Assembly (NCBI GenBank): GCA_016929205.1
Contig: JAFGJF010000472.1
Coordinates: 1 to 25,925, forward strand
Direction: 5' to 3'
Length of the DNA stretch: 25,925 nt
Source: Anaerolineae bacterium
GTDB lineage: Bacteria; Chloroflexota; Anaerolineae; JAFGEY01
Shown: positions 1 through 7,714 of the stretch, piece by piece
How the letters are laid out: every line of letters begins with the position of its first letter
Numbering within the stretch: the first letter of the stretch is position 1
Position numbers and translations under genes: made by a program
Notes under the pieces: generated by a model
The model's input: the letters and a program-made list of their open reading frames with translations, nothing else
Told to the model about the DNA's origin: nothing
The model's database searches: none

Positions 1-513
1 CGTGCGAAATGCGTCGCGAAATTTAGCTGTGGAAAGAATGATGTAGAGTGATTCGGGGGTGGTGATCAGGATGTGTGGCGGGCGTCGGGACATTGCTGCC
101 CGCTGGCGCTGCGTCGTGTCCCCGGTACGCACAGCAGATCGTACCTCGGGCAAGTCTACGCCGGCCTCCAAAGCAGCGGCCTGAATGCCTCGCACCGGCT
201 CGACAAGGTTTTTTTGGATATCGTTATTCAACGCTTTGAGTGGCGAGACATAGAGGACGTAAACCGTGTCATCAAGCGCCTGTTGGCAGCCCATTTTGAA
301 CAGATCATTGATGCACCAAAGAAATGCAGCCAACGTCTTGCCCGACCCGGTAGGCGAAAAAATAAGCGTGTTTTGTCCTCTGGCAATCCTGGGCCAACTC
401 GCCACCTGCGGCGGGCTGGGATGATCGAATGCATTCACGAACCAGGACCAGACATAAGGTTCAAATAGCGATGGCAAATCCATTGCTTCCGGAGGTTCCA
501 CCCGCAGACTCAT
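1..513 (-). CDS. lhr: Lhr-type DEAD/DEAH-box helicase, N-terminal part (runs off the left edge)
   Basis: The first 171 residues of a superfamily 2 helicase of the Lhr (large helicase-related) family are visible; the rest lies outside the window. Motif I reads SPTGSGKTLAAFL at about residues 53-65, motif Ia reads YVSPLKALNNDI at about 88-99, and motif Ic/II-proximal ITTPESLYIIL is at about 150-160. The phrase VRTGDTTQRQR at about 128-138 is typical of Lhr. Lhr proteins are ATP-dependent 3'-5' DNA/RNA helicases linked to DNA repair. ATG at 513 is chosen because the MSLRVEPP... N-terminus suits the family and a promoter lies just upstream. The gene is downstream of the PfkB kinase on the same strand but has its own promoter. 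The frame is open to base 1. The family is clear; full-length architecture cannot be judged. Confidence 0.9.
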   Translation of the reverse strand, partial: MSLRVEPPEAMDLPSLFEPYVWSWFVNAFDHPSPPQVASWPRIARGQNTLIFSPTGSGKTLAAFLWCINDLFKMGCQQALDDTVYVLYVSPLKALNNDIQKNLVEPVRGIQAAALEAGVDLPEVRSAVRTGDTTQRQRAAMSRRPPHILITTPESLYIILSTAKFRDAFRT

Positions 514-551
514 TTCCGCGTACACCAATCGTCAACACAGTAGTCTTGCAC

Positions 552-580
552 AATATAGCACACTTGTTCTATCCCGTCAA
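552..580 (-). promoter_or_regulatory. Sigma-A type promoter for the Lhr helicase gene
   Basis: Read on the minus strand, TTGACG is followed by a 17-nt spacer and TATATT, with a TG one base upstream of the -10 box (extended -10). The -10 hexamer ends 38 nt upstream of the helicase ATG, leaving a short leader. The boxes are seen directly; activity is inferred. Confidence 0.65.
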
Positions 581-610
581 TCCGTTTTGCCAGGCAAACC
601 AAAGCCAACC

Positions 611-1504
611 CTAACGCTCACCGATTTGGCGACGATGCTGTGCCATCATACGTTCCGCGTCGTCCACCGTCCCGTGCCACGGTCCGGGTTCTTCCTGCTT
701 GAGCGTGGTCACAGCCGCCGCAAACCGGCACGCGATCTCGGCAGTCGCATCGAGCCGGCGTCCGACATAAGTAGCAAAACACGTGTCGCCGCGTCCTGTG
801 CGCCCGGCCAACGAACGCGGCGTAAACGGCGCCTGATAGATTTGCCCACCTGCATACACCGTGACACCCGACGATTGGGTAAGGACGATCTCTTGAGGGC
901 CATAATCGGCCAGCCGGCGAGCTGCAAGCGACAAATCGGTTTCCCCGGTCAGCAGTTCAGCTTCAGCACGATCGACCTTGAGGTATGTCACACACGATAG
1001 CCCCGCCGCCATATCGGGCCAGGGGCGAAACACCAAATTATTCCCTTCTCGAACGCGGACAAACCCTTGCACATCCAGCCCGACTGGGCCATGTTCAGCA
1101 AGAGATTTGAGCAGTGGCAGATCGACCTCGCCAGCCATAATCGGCACCACCATCACGACTCGCGCCGACCAATCAGGTATGTCTTGACGACGAAACGCCC
1201 CGGCAAAACCGATCGGCTTGCAGACTCGGCGTTCCATATCCGCCGAATTGTACCTGTTTTCGATACCCGATGTCTCTGGCGCAGCCGTAGTCGAGAGTCT
1301 GATCCCTTCAAGCTGCAATTCTTCCAAGCGAGGAAAATCCGCAGGATGCAGCCGCGTCACCACGCCAACTCGTACGCCCATTCGCTGTAGAGCGAGACCG
1401 CCATAATAAACCGCACCACCAGACGCCATCTCGCCGATGCCATCAACCACCAGGCGGTCGCGAGCAAAATGCCCAATCATCATCACGTCTACGTCATATA
1501 CCAT
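611..1504 (-). CDS. PfkB-family sugar/nucleoside kinase
   Basis: A 297-residue ribokinase-like (PfkB) carbohydrate kinase. Signature 2 appears as GRTGRGDTCFA at residues 234-244. D240 of GRGD is the expected catalytic base and the preceding glycines form the anion hole. The N-terminal GHFARDRLVV and the glycine-rich ASGGAVYYGG (27-36) match the substrate-binding part of the family. These cytosolic enzymes use ATP to phosphorylate a sugar or nucleoside hydroxyl. The substrate cannot be assigned from sequence, since close relatives in Chloroflexi are generally just called carbohydrate kinases. ATG at 1504 has a GAGG Shine-Dalgarno 8 nt upstream. The gene stands alone between two promoters. Family confident, substrate unknown. 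Confidence 0.85.
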   Translation of the reverse strand: MVYDVDVMMIGHFARDRLVVDGIGEMASGGAVYYGGLALQRMGVRVGVVTRLHPADFPRLEELQLEGIRLSTTAAPETSGIENRYNSADMERRVCKPIGFAGAFRRQDIPDWSARVVMVVPIMAGEVDLPLLKSLAEHGPVGLDVQGFVRVREGNNLVFRPWPDMAAGLSCVTYLKVDRAEAELLTGETDLSLAARRLADYGPQEIVLTQSSGVTVYAGGQIYQAPFTPRSLAGRTGRGDTCFATYVGRRLDATAEIACRFAAAVTTLKQEEPGPWHGTVDDAERMMAQHRRQIGER

Positions 1505-1550
1505 AGTCTACGCCTCTATTGCCGATTTATGTTCTTCCAACGTTCCCCCC

Positions 1551-1579
1551 ATGATACCCTATCTGAGTACGCCTGGCAA
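1551..1579 (-). promoter_or_regulatory. Sigma-A type promoter for the PfkB kinase gene
   Basis: On the minus strand, TTGCCA, a 17-nt spacer and TATCAT precede the kinase ATG by about 46 nt. Spacing is optimal and both hexamers are near consensus. It is back to back with the plus-strand promoter of the protease gene. Confidence 0.6.
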
Positions 1580-1642
1580 ATGCCTTGATTCGAAATCCGG
1601 CAAAACTGTAACTCTTTTCTCTCTTTTTACACCCTTTTCCTA

Positions 1643-1671
1643 TTGGTTTGCACGGCATCCTGTGGTACAAT
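1643..1671 (+). promoter_or_regulatory. Probable extended -10 promoter for the secreted protease gene
   Basis: TTGGTT, a 17-nt spacer and TACAAT, with TG one base before the -10 hexamer (TGGTACAAT). The -35 box is weak but the extended -10 is good. It lies about 60 nt upstream of the protease start codon. Confidence 0.45.
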
Positions 1672-1731
1672 ACCAATACCTATCCAAACATTTAGAACGA
1701 TCACGACCGACTGTTGACCAAGGAATCAAAT

Positions 1732-4700
1732 ATGGATCGCTTTTTCAAGCTTTTTGCCCTGCTCGCCATCATCATGCTGCTGGTGGAGGGCATCCCGGCA
1801 GCAACAAGCTCGGCCATAGTACCGGCCGTGCCCGCCGCTGCCCCTTTGACCATCCTGCCGGCAACCTCGCCGGATTCGGCAGCGCGAATACCGATCCGGC
1901 TGGCCAACTATACGTTCGATCCGCTGCAAGAGATCACCCCTCGTTTGATACCGTCTGGGCTGCTGTTGCAGACCAGCGACTCAGAGCAAACAGGTTACTA
2001 TTTTGTCCAGTTTCAGGGACCAGTCCAGCAGCAGTGGAAAGAGGCGGTTACAGCGGCCGGCGGGCAGATAATGGATTACATCCCCGATTTTACCTTTATC
2101 GTCGCCATGGATGAGGCTGCCCGGCACACTGTCGAAGCGATGGACGTGGTACGCTGGGTGGGCGCTTATCATCCCATCTATCGTTTGGAAAAGTCACTGC
2201 TCAACGCCACACTCTTGGCACAGGAAAACCAGCTTGTGGAAGTGACGATCGTCGTTTTCAAGACACTGGACGTCAATACGTTCGCCGGACGGGTTCAGTC
2301 TCTGGGTGGGCAAATCTTGGATACATCCCAAACCCATTGGGAAGCCAAAATCCACGCCCATATCCCAACAAACGCGCTGAATCGGATCGCCGCCCTGAAC
2401 GGCGCCAAGTGGATCGAACCCGCGCCGCAGTGGCGGCTGACCAACAGTGAGGCGGACAACTTGATGGGCGTACGCGAAGTGTGGGATACGCACGGTCTCT
2501 ACGGTGCCGGGCAGGTCGTTGCCGTGTGCGATACCGGGCTGGACCAGGGTTCCATTCTGCCGGCCAACTTGCATGATGATTTTGAAGACGGCAGCGGCAA
2601 CTCGCGCATGATCGCGATCTATGACCGGGCCGGTGATGGTGCGAACGACGTCAACAGCGGGCACGGCACCCACGTCGCCGGGTCGGTTCTGGGCAACGGC
2701 TCACGATCGGGCAGCGCCCCCGCCAGCCACACCTATCCCGACGCGGCCTACGTGGGCATCGCACCCGAAGCGAGCCTGGTGTTCCAGGCCGTAGAAAACA
2801 ACGCAAACGGCTATCTAACCGGTATCCCCGTCGATCTCAACAACCTTTTTGTCCAAGTCATCGCCGACAATGCATACATCCACACCAACAGCTGGGGAGC
2901 GGCATCGAGCGGTTCGTACAACTCGTATTCTGAAGACGTGGATCAATTCATATGGGACCATCCCGACTTTACGATCCTCTTTTCGGCTGGCAACGAGGGC
3001 CGTGATGGCGATAGCGATGGTGTCGTTGATTCATATTCGCTGGACAGTCCCGGCACAGCCAAGAACTGCATCACCGTTGGAGCAAGCGAAAACAGCCGCG
3101 CCAGCGGTGGGTATAATCCCGGAGGCGCTTGCTGGACCTGGGGTGGCACCGGAGGCTGCTGGCCTCCCGACTATGGCACCAACCCTATCCGCGATGATCT
3201 CCTGTCGGACGATCCGGGTGGACTGGCTGCTTTTAGCAGCCGCGGCCCGGTAGAGGACGGCCGCTACAAACCGGACCTCGTCGCGCCGGGAACCAACATT
3301 GCCTCGACCAAGTCGTTGTCTGCTACCGCCGCGACCGGCTGGGGGCTACTCGACCCTGAACGTATGTATATGTACATGGGCGGCACCAGTATGGCCACAC
3401 CGCTCGTAGCCGGTGCGGCCGCCCTGGTGCGAGGATACTATGTCGATCGTGGGATCACCCCATCGGCGGCGCTGATCAAGGCCACACTGATCAACGGCGC
3501 AACCGACCTTTACCCGGGTCAATACGGCACCGGTTCGACAATCGAGATCCCGACGACCCGTCCCACCAACGTTGCCGGCTGGGGCCGGGTTAATGTCGAA
3601 AACGCGCTGTTTCCACCGCTGCCGCACAACCGTTTCTACGAAGACAATACAACCGGTCTCCAAACAGGCGGCGTCTTTACCGCCATCTATACCGTCACCG
3701 ATCCATCGGATCTGCTCCAGGCCACTCTCGTCTGGAGCGATTACCCGGGAAATCCAGCCGCCAACGGCGGACTGGTCAACGACCTCGATCTAAGCATCAC
3801 CGGGCCGGATGGCACGATCCATTATCCCAACAACGCCAATCCACTGGGCCAAAGTACCGATTTCGATCGGGCCAACAATGTGGTCGGAATCGATATCGCC
3901 ACGCCTTCGACCGGCGTCTATACCGTCACCGTGTTTGGATACAACATCCCTCAAGGCCCGCAGCCCTTTGCCCTGGTCGTCTCCGGCGGAGTGGTTTTGA
4001 ATCCACGACCGGTTGTGTCGTCCATTTCGCCCAATACGGGCATCAACACCGGCATCGTCCAAATCGCCGACCTCACCGGCAGCAACTTTGAACAGGGAGC
4101 TACCGTCAAGCTGACCAGGTCAAACCATTCGGACATCCTCGCCGACAACGTCACCGTGGTCAGCTCAACCACGATCACCTGCACCCTGGACTTGAGTGGC
4201 GTTGCGACCGGATCCTGGAACGTGACGGTGGTTAATCCCGATACACAAAGCGGCACGTTGGTCGATGGCTTTGCGGTAACTGGCCTGCCGTCGGCGCCGG
4301 TCGTGACCAGCATCACACCTGATCAGGGACCTGGCTCTGCCATGGTCGAGATCACGGCGATCGAGGGCAGCAATTTTCTGCCGGGCGCTGCGGTCAAGTT
4401 AAGCAAACCCAGCCAACCGGATATCGTGGCCCACAATGTCACCGTGCTCAACTCGAGCACCATCACCTGCACATTTGATCTACGCGGCGCGGCAGCCGGA
4501 TATTGGAACGTCGTGGTCACCAACTCGGATGAACAAAGCGGCACCCTGAGCAGCGGCTTTTACATTATACCTCCGCCCACCGTAGCGAGTATTACACCCC
4601 AAGTAAGCAGCAACAACGGTACGGTACACGTCACCGACCTTGCCGGCACTGATTTCCAGCCCACCGGAACGACGACCGTCACGTTGGAAAAAAGTGGTCA

Positions 4701-5445
4701 GCCCGACATCGTGGCAACCAACATCGACGTGGTCAACACATCCAAAATCACCTGCGATTTCGACTTGAGCGGTGCTGAACCGGGTCGCTGGAATGTTGCC
4801 GTCATCAATCCCGATGGGCAGACCAGTATATTGACGAACGGCTTTACGATCTATAACCTGAACACCTTGGTTTATCTGCCTGTGATCGTGAATGGCTATC
4901 GGATTCAAGATCTACTCAACGGTGATTTTGAAGAGGGACCGGCCCACTGGACAGAATACTCGTCAAACGGGTACGACGTGATCTTGCACGAATCCGAACT
5001 GCCCGACGTGCTCTCTCCACGCAGCGGCGAGTGGGCCGTGTGGTTGGGCGGCGTGGACGACGAAATCTCGTTCATCCAACAACAGATGCGTGTGCCATAC
5101 GGCGCCCCTTATCTCACTTACTGGCACTGGATCGCATCGGAAGAGAGTTGCGGCTTTGGGTTTGACACGGCACTTGTGCTCGTCAATGATATAGCCGTTG
5201 CCCAGTACGAACTGTGCCACGACAAGAACACCAACGGCTGGTACAAATATATAGTCGATCTGCACGCCTACAGCGAGCAATCCATATCGCTGCAGATTCG
5301 CGCCGTGACGGATGGGTCGCTTAACAGCAACCTCTTTGTCGACGACGTAGCGTTTCAAGCCGGCGCAACGTCAGAGCAAGGCAGTGTGATCCGGGCTGAC
5401 CCGTCGAGTGCGGAACCCAAGCCGCGGCAGGTCCGCCACAAATAA
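1732..5445 (+). CDS. Secreted S8 family serine protease (subtilase) with three TIG-like repeats
   Basis: A 1237-residue exported protease. Residues 1-28 form a signal peptide: MDRFFK, a hydrophobic stretch, then a small-residue cleavage region. The propeptide-like region precedes the peptidase domain, whose triad is D267 (VAVCDTGLD), H311 (GHGTHVAG) and S553 (GGTSMATP). N421 in SAGNEGR is the oxyanion-hole residue. After the catalytic domain and a beta-rich domain come three repeats of about 93 residues starting near 760, 855 and 947. They share SSISP/TSITP/ASITP starts, TITC-type strands and WNV(T/V)V, and resemble IPT/TIG immunoglobulin-like folds. A segment VYLPVIVNGY follows, then a C-terminal beta-sandwich region of about 170 residues. 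The in-frame TTG at 1714 is rejected because AAGGA sits 6-7 nt before ATG 1732. Probably acts outside the cell on proteins or peptides; the specific substrate is unknown. Confidence 0.92.
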   Translation: MDRFFKLFALLAIIMLLVEGIPAATSSAIVPAVPAAAPLTILPATSPDSAARIPIRLANYTFDPLQEITPRLIPSGLLLQTSDSEQTGYYFVQFQGPVQQQWKEAVTAAGGQIMDYIPDFTFIVAMDEAARHTVEAMDVVRWVGAYHPIYRLEKSLLNATLLAQENQLVEVTIVVFKTLDVNTFAGRVQSLGGQILDTSQTHWEAKIHAHIPTNALNRIAALNGAKWIEPAPQWRLTNSEADNLMGVREVWDTHGLYGAGQVVAVCDTGLDQGSILPANLHDDFEDGSGNSRMIAIYDRAGDGANDVNSGHGTHVAGSVLGNGSRSGSAPASHTYPDAAYVGIAPEASLVFQAVENNANGYLTGIPVDLNNLFVQVIADNAYIHTNSWGAASSGSYNSYSEDVDQFIWDHPDFTILFSAGNEGRDGDSDGVVDSYSLDSPGTAKNCITVGASENSRASGGYNPGGACWTWGGTGGCWPPDYGTNPIRDDLLSDDPGGLAAFSSRGPVEDGRYKPDLVAPGTNIASTKSLSATAATGWGLLDPERMYMYMGGTSMATPLVAGAAALVRGYYVDRGITPSAALIKATLINGATDLYPGQYGTGSTIEIPTTRPTNVAGWGRVNVENALFPPLPHNRFYEDNTTGLQTGGVFTAIYTVTDPSDLLQATLVWSDYPGNPAANGGLVNDLDLSITGPDGTIHYPNNANPLGQSTDFDRANNVVGIDIATPSTGVYTVTVFGYNIPQGPQPFALVVSGGVVLNPRPVVSSISPNTGINTGIVQIADLTGSNFEQGATVKLTRSNHSDILADNVTVVSSTTITCTLDLSGVATGSWNVTVVNPDTQSGTLVDGFAVTGLPSAPVVTSITPDQGPGSAMVEITAIEGSNFLPGAAVKLSKPSQPDIVAHNVTVLNSSTITCTFDLRGAAAGYWNVVVTNSDEQSGTLSSGFYIIPPPTVASITPQVSSNNGTVHVTDLAGTDFQPTGTTTVTLEKSGQPDIVATNIDVVNTSKITCDFDLSGAEPGRWNVAVINPDGQTSILTNGFTIYNLNTLVYLPVIVNGYRIQDLLNGDFEEGPAHWTEYSSNGYDVILHESELPDVLSPRSGEWAVWLGGVDDEISFIQQQMRVPYGAPYLTYWHWIASEESCGFGFDTALVLVNDIAVAQYELCHDKNTNGWYKYIVDLHAYSEQSISLQIRAVTDGSLNSNLFVDDVAFQAGATSEQGSVIRADPSSAEPKPRQVRHK

Positions 5446-5531
5446 CTGCACTGGCTGCAAGAGATTCGACTGTCAATGGGCAGGTTTCAGCGAAAACCGA
5501 TCGTTCGAGCTTGTCAGTTTTTGATGGGCAC

Positions 5532-6515
5532 CTAAAGCTTCTCAATTACTCGAATCGGCCACGGCCCCTCTTTGCGAGCCAGGTATGCACGGCGAAAATC
5601 GGCAAACTTGGAGTCAAGCACGGAAAACGGCCGAGCCACGCCATCGATCAGCACGTCCGGATCGATCGTCCGCACCTTGGTACTGACCCACCATGTGGGG
5701 TTGACCTCATCCCAGGCAAATTGTGTTTCCGCCGACACGAGGGACAACCAGCGTCGTACCTGCGCGTCATCACTGGCCTGGAGCATAGCCCACAAAGCCG
5801 CGTCAGTGCCCCAAAAATCTTGCTCGCCGATCGCGCCCGCGCGCAGCCCGGCTTTGATCGCTTGCGCCGTCACCTCGTACAGCCCGACTTCTCGAAAATT
5901 CGCCCAGCTTGCATCATCCGCGGCAATAAACGTATACGCCAGAAATCGCGCCGTATCGATGTCATCGACCACAATCCGTCCCCGGTGCACGGTCAGATGA
6001 TCGAGCGCGCGTCGGACGTCTTCTTTTGTCGCCAGCCCCAAAGGAATCGCATCACGGAAAAAATAATCCAGGCGATCGGCACACAATGCAGGAGAGGGCT
6101 GCTCGAGAAGCGCGTATCGCTCTTCGTGCAGGAAATTGCGCCAATCATAACCATATCCGGCCAACGTATCCGGCAAGTCGGAACCAGCCATCTGAGCCTC
6201 TTTTATCTCTTCGTGATAGCTCTGACTGTCGTGTTGATCGAACACATAGTCGATCACGTGGCTGAATGCGGTGTGACTGACATCGTGCACCAACGCCGCG
6301 ATCTGCTCTTCCAACGATCCCCCCAAGCGCCGTACCAGCAGCATCGCTCCGACTGAATGTTCGAACCGCGTGATCGGACTCGTCACACCTACCAGACCGC
6401 TGATCCCATGTTGCAGCACGCCGTGCAGGCGGCGCATAGCCTTGGTAGCCAATAACGCACCAAGAATGGGCTCGCCGATCTCGAATGATCCGTACGCAGC
6501 ATCGCCATAACGCAT
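5532..6515 (-). CDS. HD-domain phosphohydrolase
   Basis: A 327-residue HD-superfamily protein. The metal-binding signature is visible as H53 in RFEHSVGAMLL, H77-D78 in ALVHDVSHTAFSH, plus H81. This layout resembles the dNTPase/SpoT-like HD phosphohydrolases that act on nucleotides, although the substrate cannot be deduced. The ATG at 6515 shares its A with the last base of the TGA of the upstream methyltransferase gene (TGATG), indicating translational coupling. A TTG one codon earlier is also possible; GGAAGG lies 9 nt before the ATG. It is the last gene of a three-gene minus-strand operon and converges with the protease gene, with 86 nt between. Family assignment firm, biological role unknown. 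Confidence 0.85.
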   Translation of the reverse strand: MRYGDAAYGSFEIGEPILGALLATKAMRRLHGVLQHGISGLVGVTSPITRFEHSVGAMLLVRRLGGSLEEQIAALVHDVSHTAFSHVIDYVFDQHDSQSYHEEIKEAQMAGSDLPDTLAGYGYDWRNFLHEERYALLEQPSPALCADRLDYFFRDAIPLGLATKEDVRRALDHLTVHRGRIVVDDIDTARFLAYTFIAADDASWANFREVGLYEVTAQAIKAGLRAGAIGEQDFWGTDAALWAMLQASDDAQVRRWLSLVSAETQFAWDEVNPTWWVSTKVRTIDPDVLIDGVARPFSVLDSKFADFRRAYLARKEGPWPIRVIEKL

Positions 6516-7714
6516 CAAATTGCGCCTTCCACCTGGCCAAAAACAAATTTTAGATAGCGTCCTTCTGGAAAATGAGCCGGTACAGGATGATCGATAGCAT
6601 GCCCTGCTTCGTGCAAGATCAGAAACCGCTTTCCAGCGCGCGCAGATGCCTCGCCCAACAAATCACGAAAGGCTTGTGGAGACACCTGGCTGGTGCAGCT
6701 TGCCGTTGCCAGGTGTCCACCCGGCGGCAGACAGCACATCGCCAGTTGGTTCAGCCGTGTGTAAGCGCGGATGGCGGCGTGGCGGCTCTTTTTCGACTGG
6801 GCCAACGAGGGGGGATCGAGGATAATCAGGTCAAACGACCGATCTTGAGATGCGTATTGTTCCAAGAGATCAAAACAGTCAGCCACGATAACCGGATGGG
6901 CATCTGGCTCAAATCCATTGAGTTCGAAATTGCGACGCGTTGCTTCTGCCGTCTGCGGAGCAATGTCGACGCCGGTTACCTCGCTGGCCCCACCTCGAAT
7001 GGCATATAACGAAAACGCACCGGTATAGGCGAAGCAGTTGAGGATGCGCTTGCTCTTGCACCAGGCTTCCAGGTACTGCCGGTTCTCACGATGGTCGAGA
7101 AAGAGGCCGGTCTTTTGCCCGGCGATCAAGTTGACACCCAAACGCAAACCGTTTTCTTGCACGATCACCTCTGGCCCGGGCGATCGCCCCCATAACGTCT
7201 GCACCCGTCCACTTGGATCTCGCCGCAAGACGCCCTTGAGGTCGATACAGTCTCTCAATCCCTCCACCACCCACGGCACAATGACATCCAGGCTGTCCGT
7301 ATAAGACTGTAGCACAGCATAGTCATTGTACAGATCGACCACGACGCCGGGCATGCCATCGCCCTCACCATAAAGCACGCGAAAGGCTGTCGTCCCTTCC
7401 GATAAATGGCCCCTGTCCTGCCACAGCGGTGCTCGCATTTGCCATGCCCGATCGATACGGTCTCGAACCCAGTGCGCATCGGGCACCTGCTGGCGCGAGA
7501 ACAGGCGAACGGCGATCGATCCGCGATCGTCCCACAGTCCGTACAGCACCCGCTTGCCACATTGAACCTTGACCCACGTTCCGGACGAGAGACGCGGCCC
7601 CCCGCGCGATTCGTCTCGCGCCGCACTTACGATCCGATCGCGATAGATCCATGGATGCCCGAGATCGAGCTGCTTGCCCAAGTGATGCGGCAGATAAATC
7701 GTCGGCAAACTCAT
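6515..7714 (-). CDS. rlmI: Class I SAM-dependent rRNA methyltransferase, RlmI-like
   Basis: A 399-residue protein with the RlmI/YccW layout. An N-terminal PUA-type RNA-binding domain spans about 1-75, followed by a linker domain and a Rossmann methyltransferase domain from about 195. Diagnostic motifs are GQKTGLFLDHR (199-209), NCFAYTGAFSLYA (226-238, the SAM-binding loop), GVDIAP (248-253), LDPPSL (299-304) and ASC with C340, the likely catalytic cysteine. E. coli RlmI makes m5C1962 in 23S rRNA; the same reaction is plausible here, but related enzymes have other targets. Its ATG overlaps the stop of the upstream glycosyltransferase by 4 nt (ATGA), so all three genes of this operon are coupled. 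Family confident, exact nucleotide target inferred. Confidence 0.85.
   Translation of the reverse strand: MSLPTIYLPHHLGKQLDLGHPWIYRDRIVSAARDESRGGPRLSSGTWVKVQCGKRVLYGLWDDRGSIAVRLFSRQQVPDAHWVRDRIDRAWQMRAPLWQDRGHLSEGTTAFRVLYGEGDGMPGVVVDLYNDYAVLQSYTDSLDVIVPWVVEGLRDCIDLKGVLRRDPSGRVQTLWGRSPGPEVIVQENGLRLGVNLIAGQKTGLFLDHRENRQYLEAWCKSKRILNCFAYTGAFSLYAIRGGASEVTGVDIAPQTAEATRRNFELNGFEPDAHPVIVADCFDLLEQYASQDRSFDLIILDPPSLAQSKKSRHAAIRAYTRLNQLAMCCLPPGGHLATASCTSQVSPQAFRDLLGEASARAGKRFLILHEAGHAIDHPVPAHFPEGRYLKFVFGQVEGAI

Noticed and set aside
1714..1731. TTG start giving six extra residues to the subtilase
   Set aside because: AAGGA at the right distance from ATG 1732 and a proper signal peptide beginning MDRFFK favour the later start; the TTG has no Shine-Dalgarno.
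5511..6356. 281-residue plus-strand open frame opposite the HD-domain gene
   Set aside because: Low-complexity basic translation with no family features; the opposite strand encodes a clear HD-domain protein coupled to its operon.
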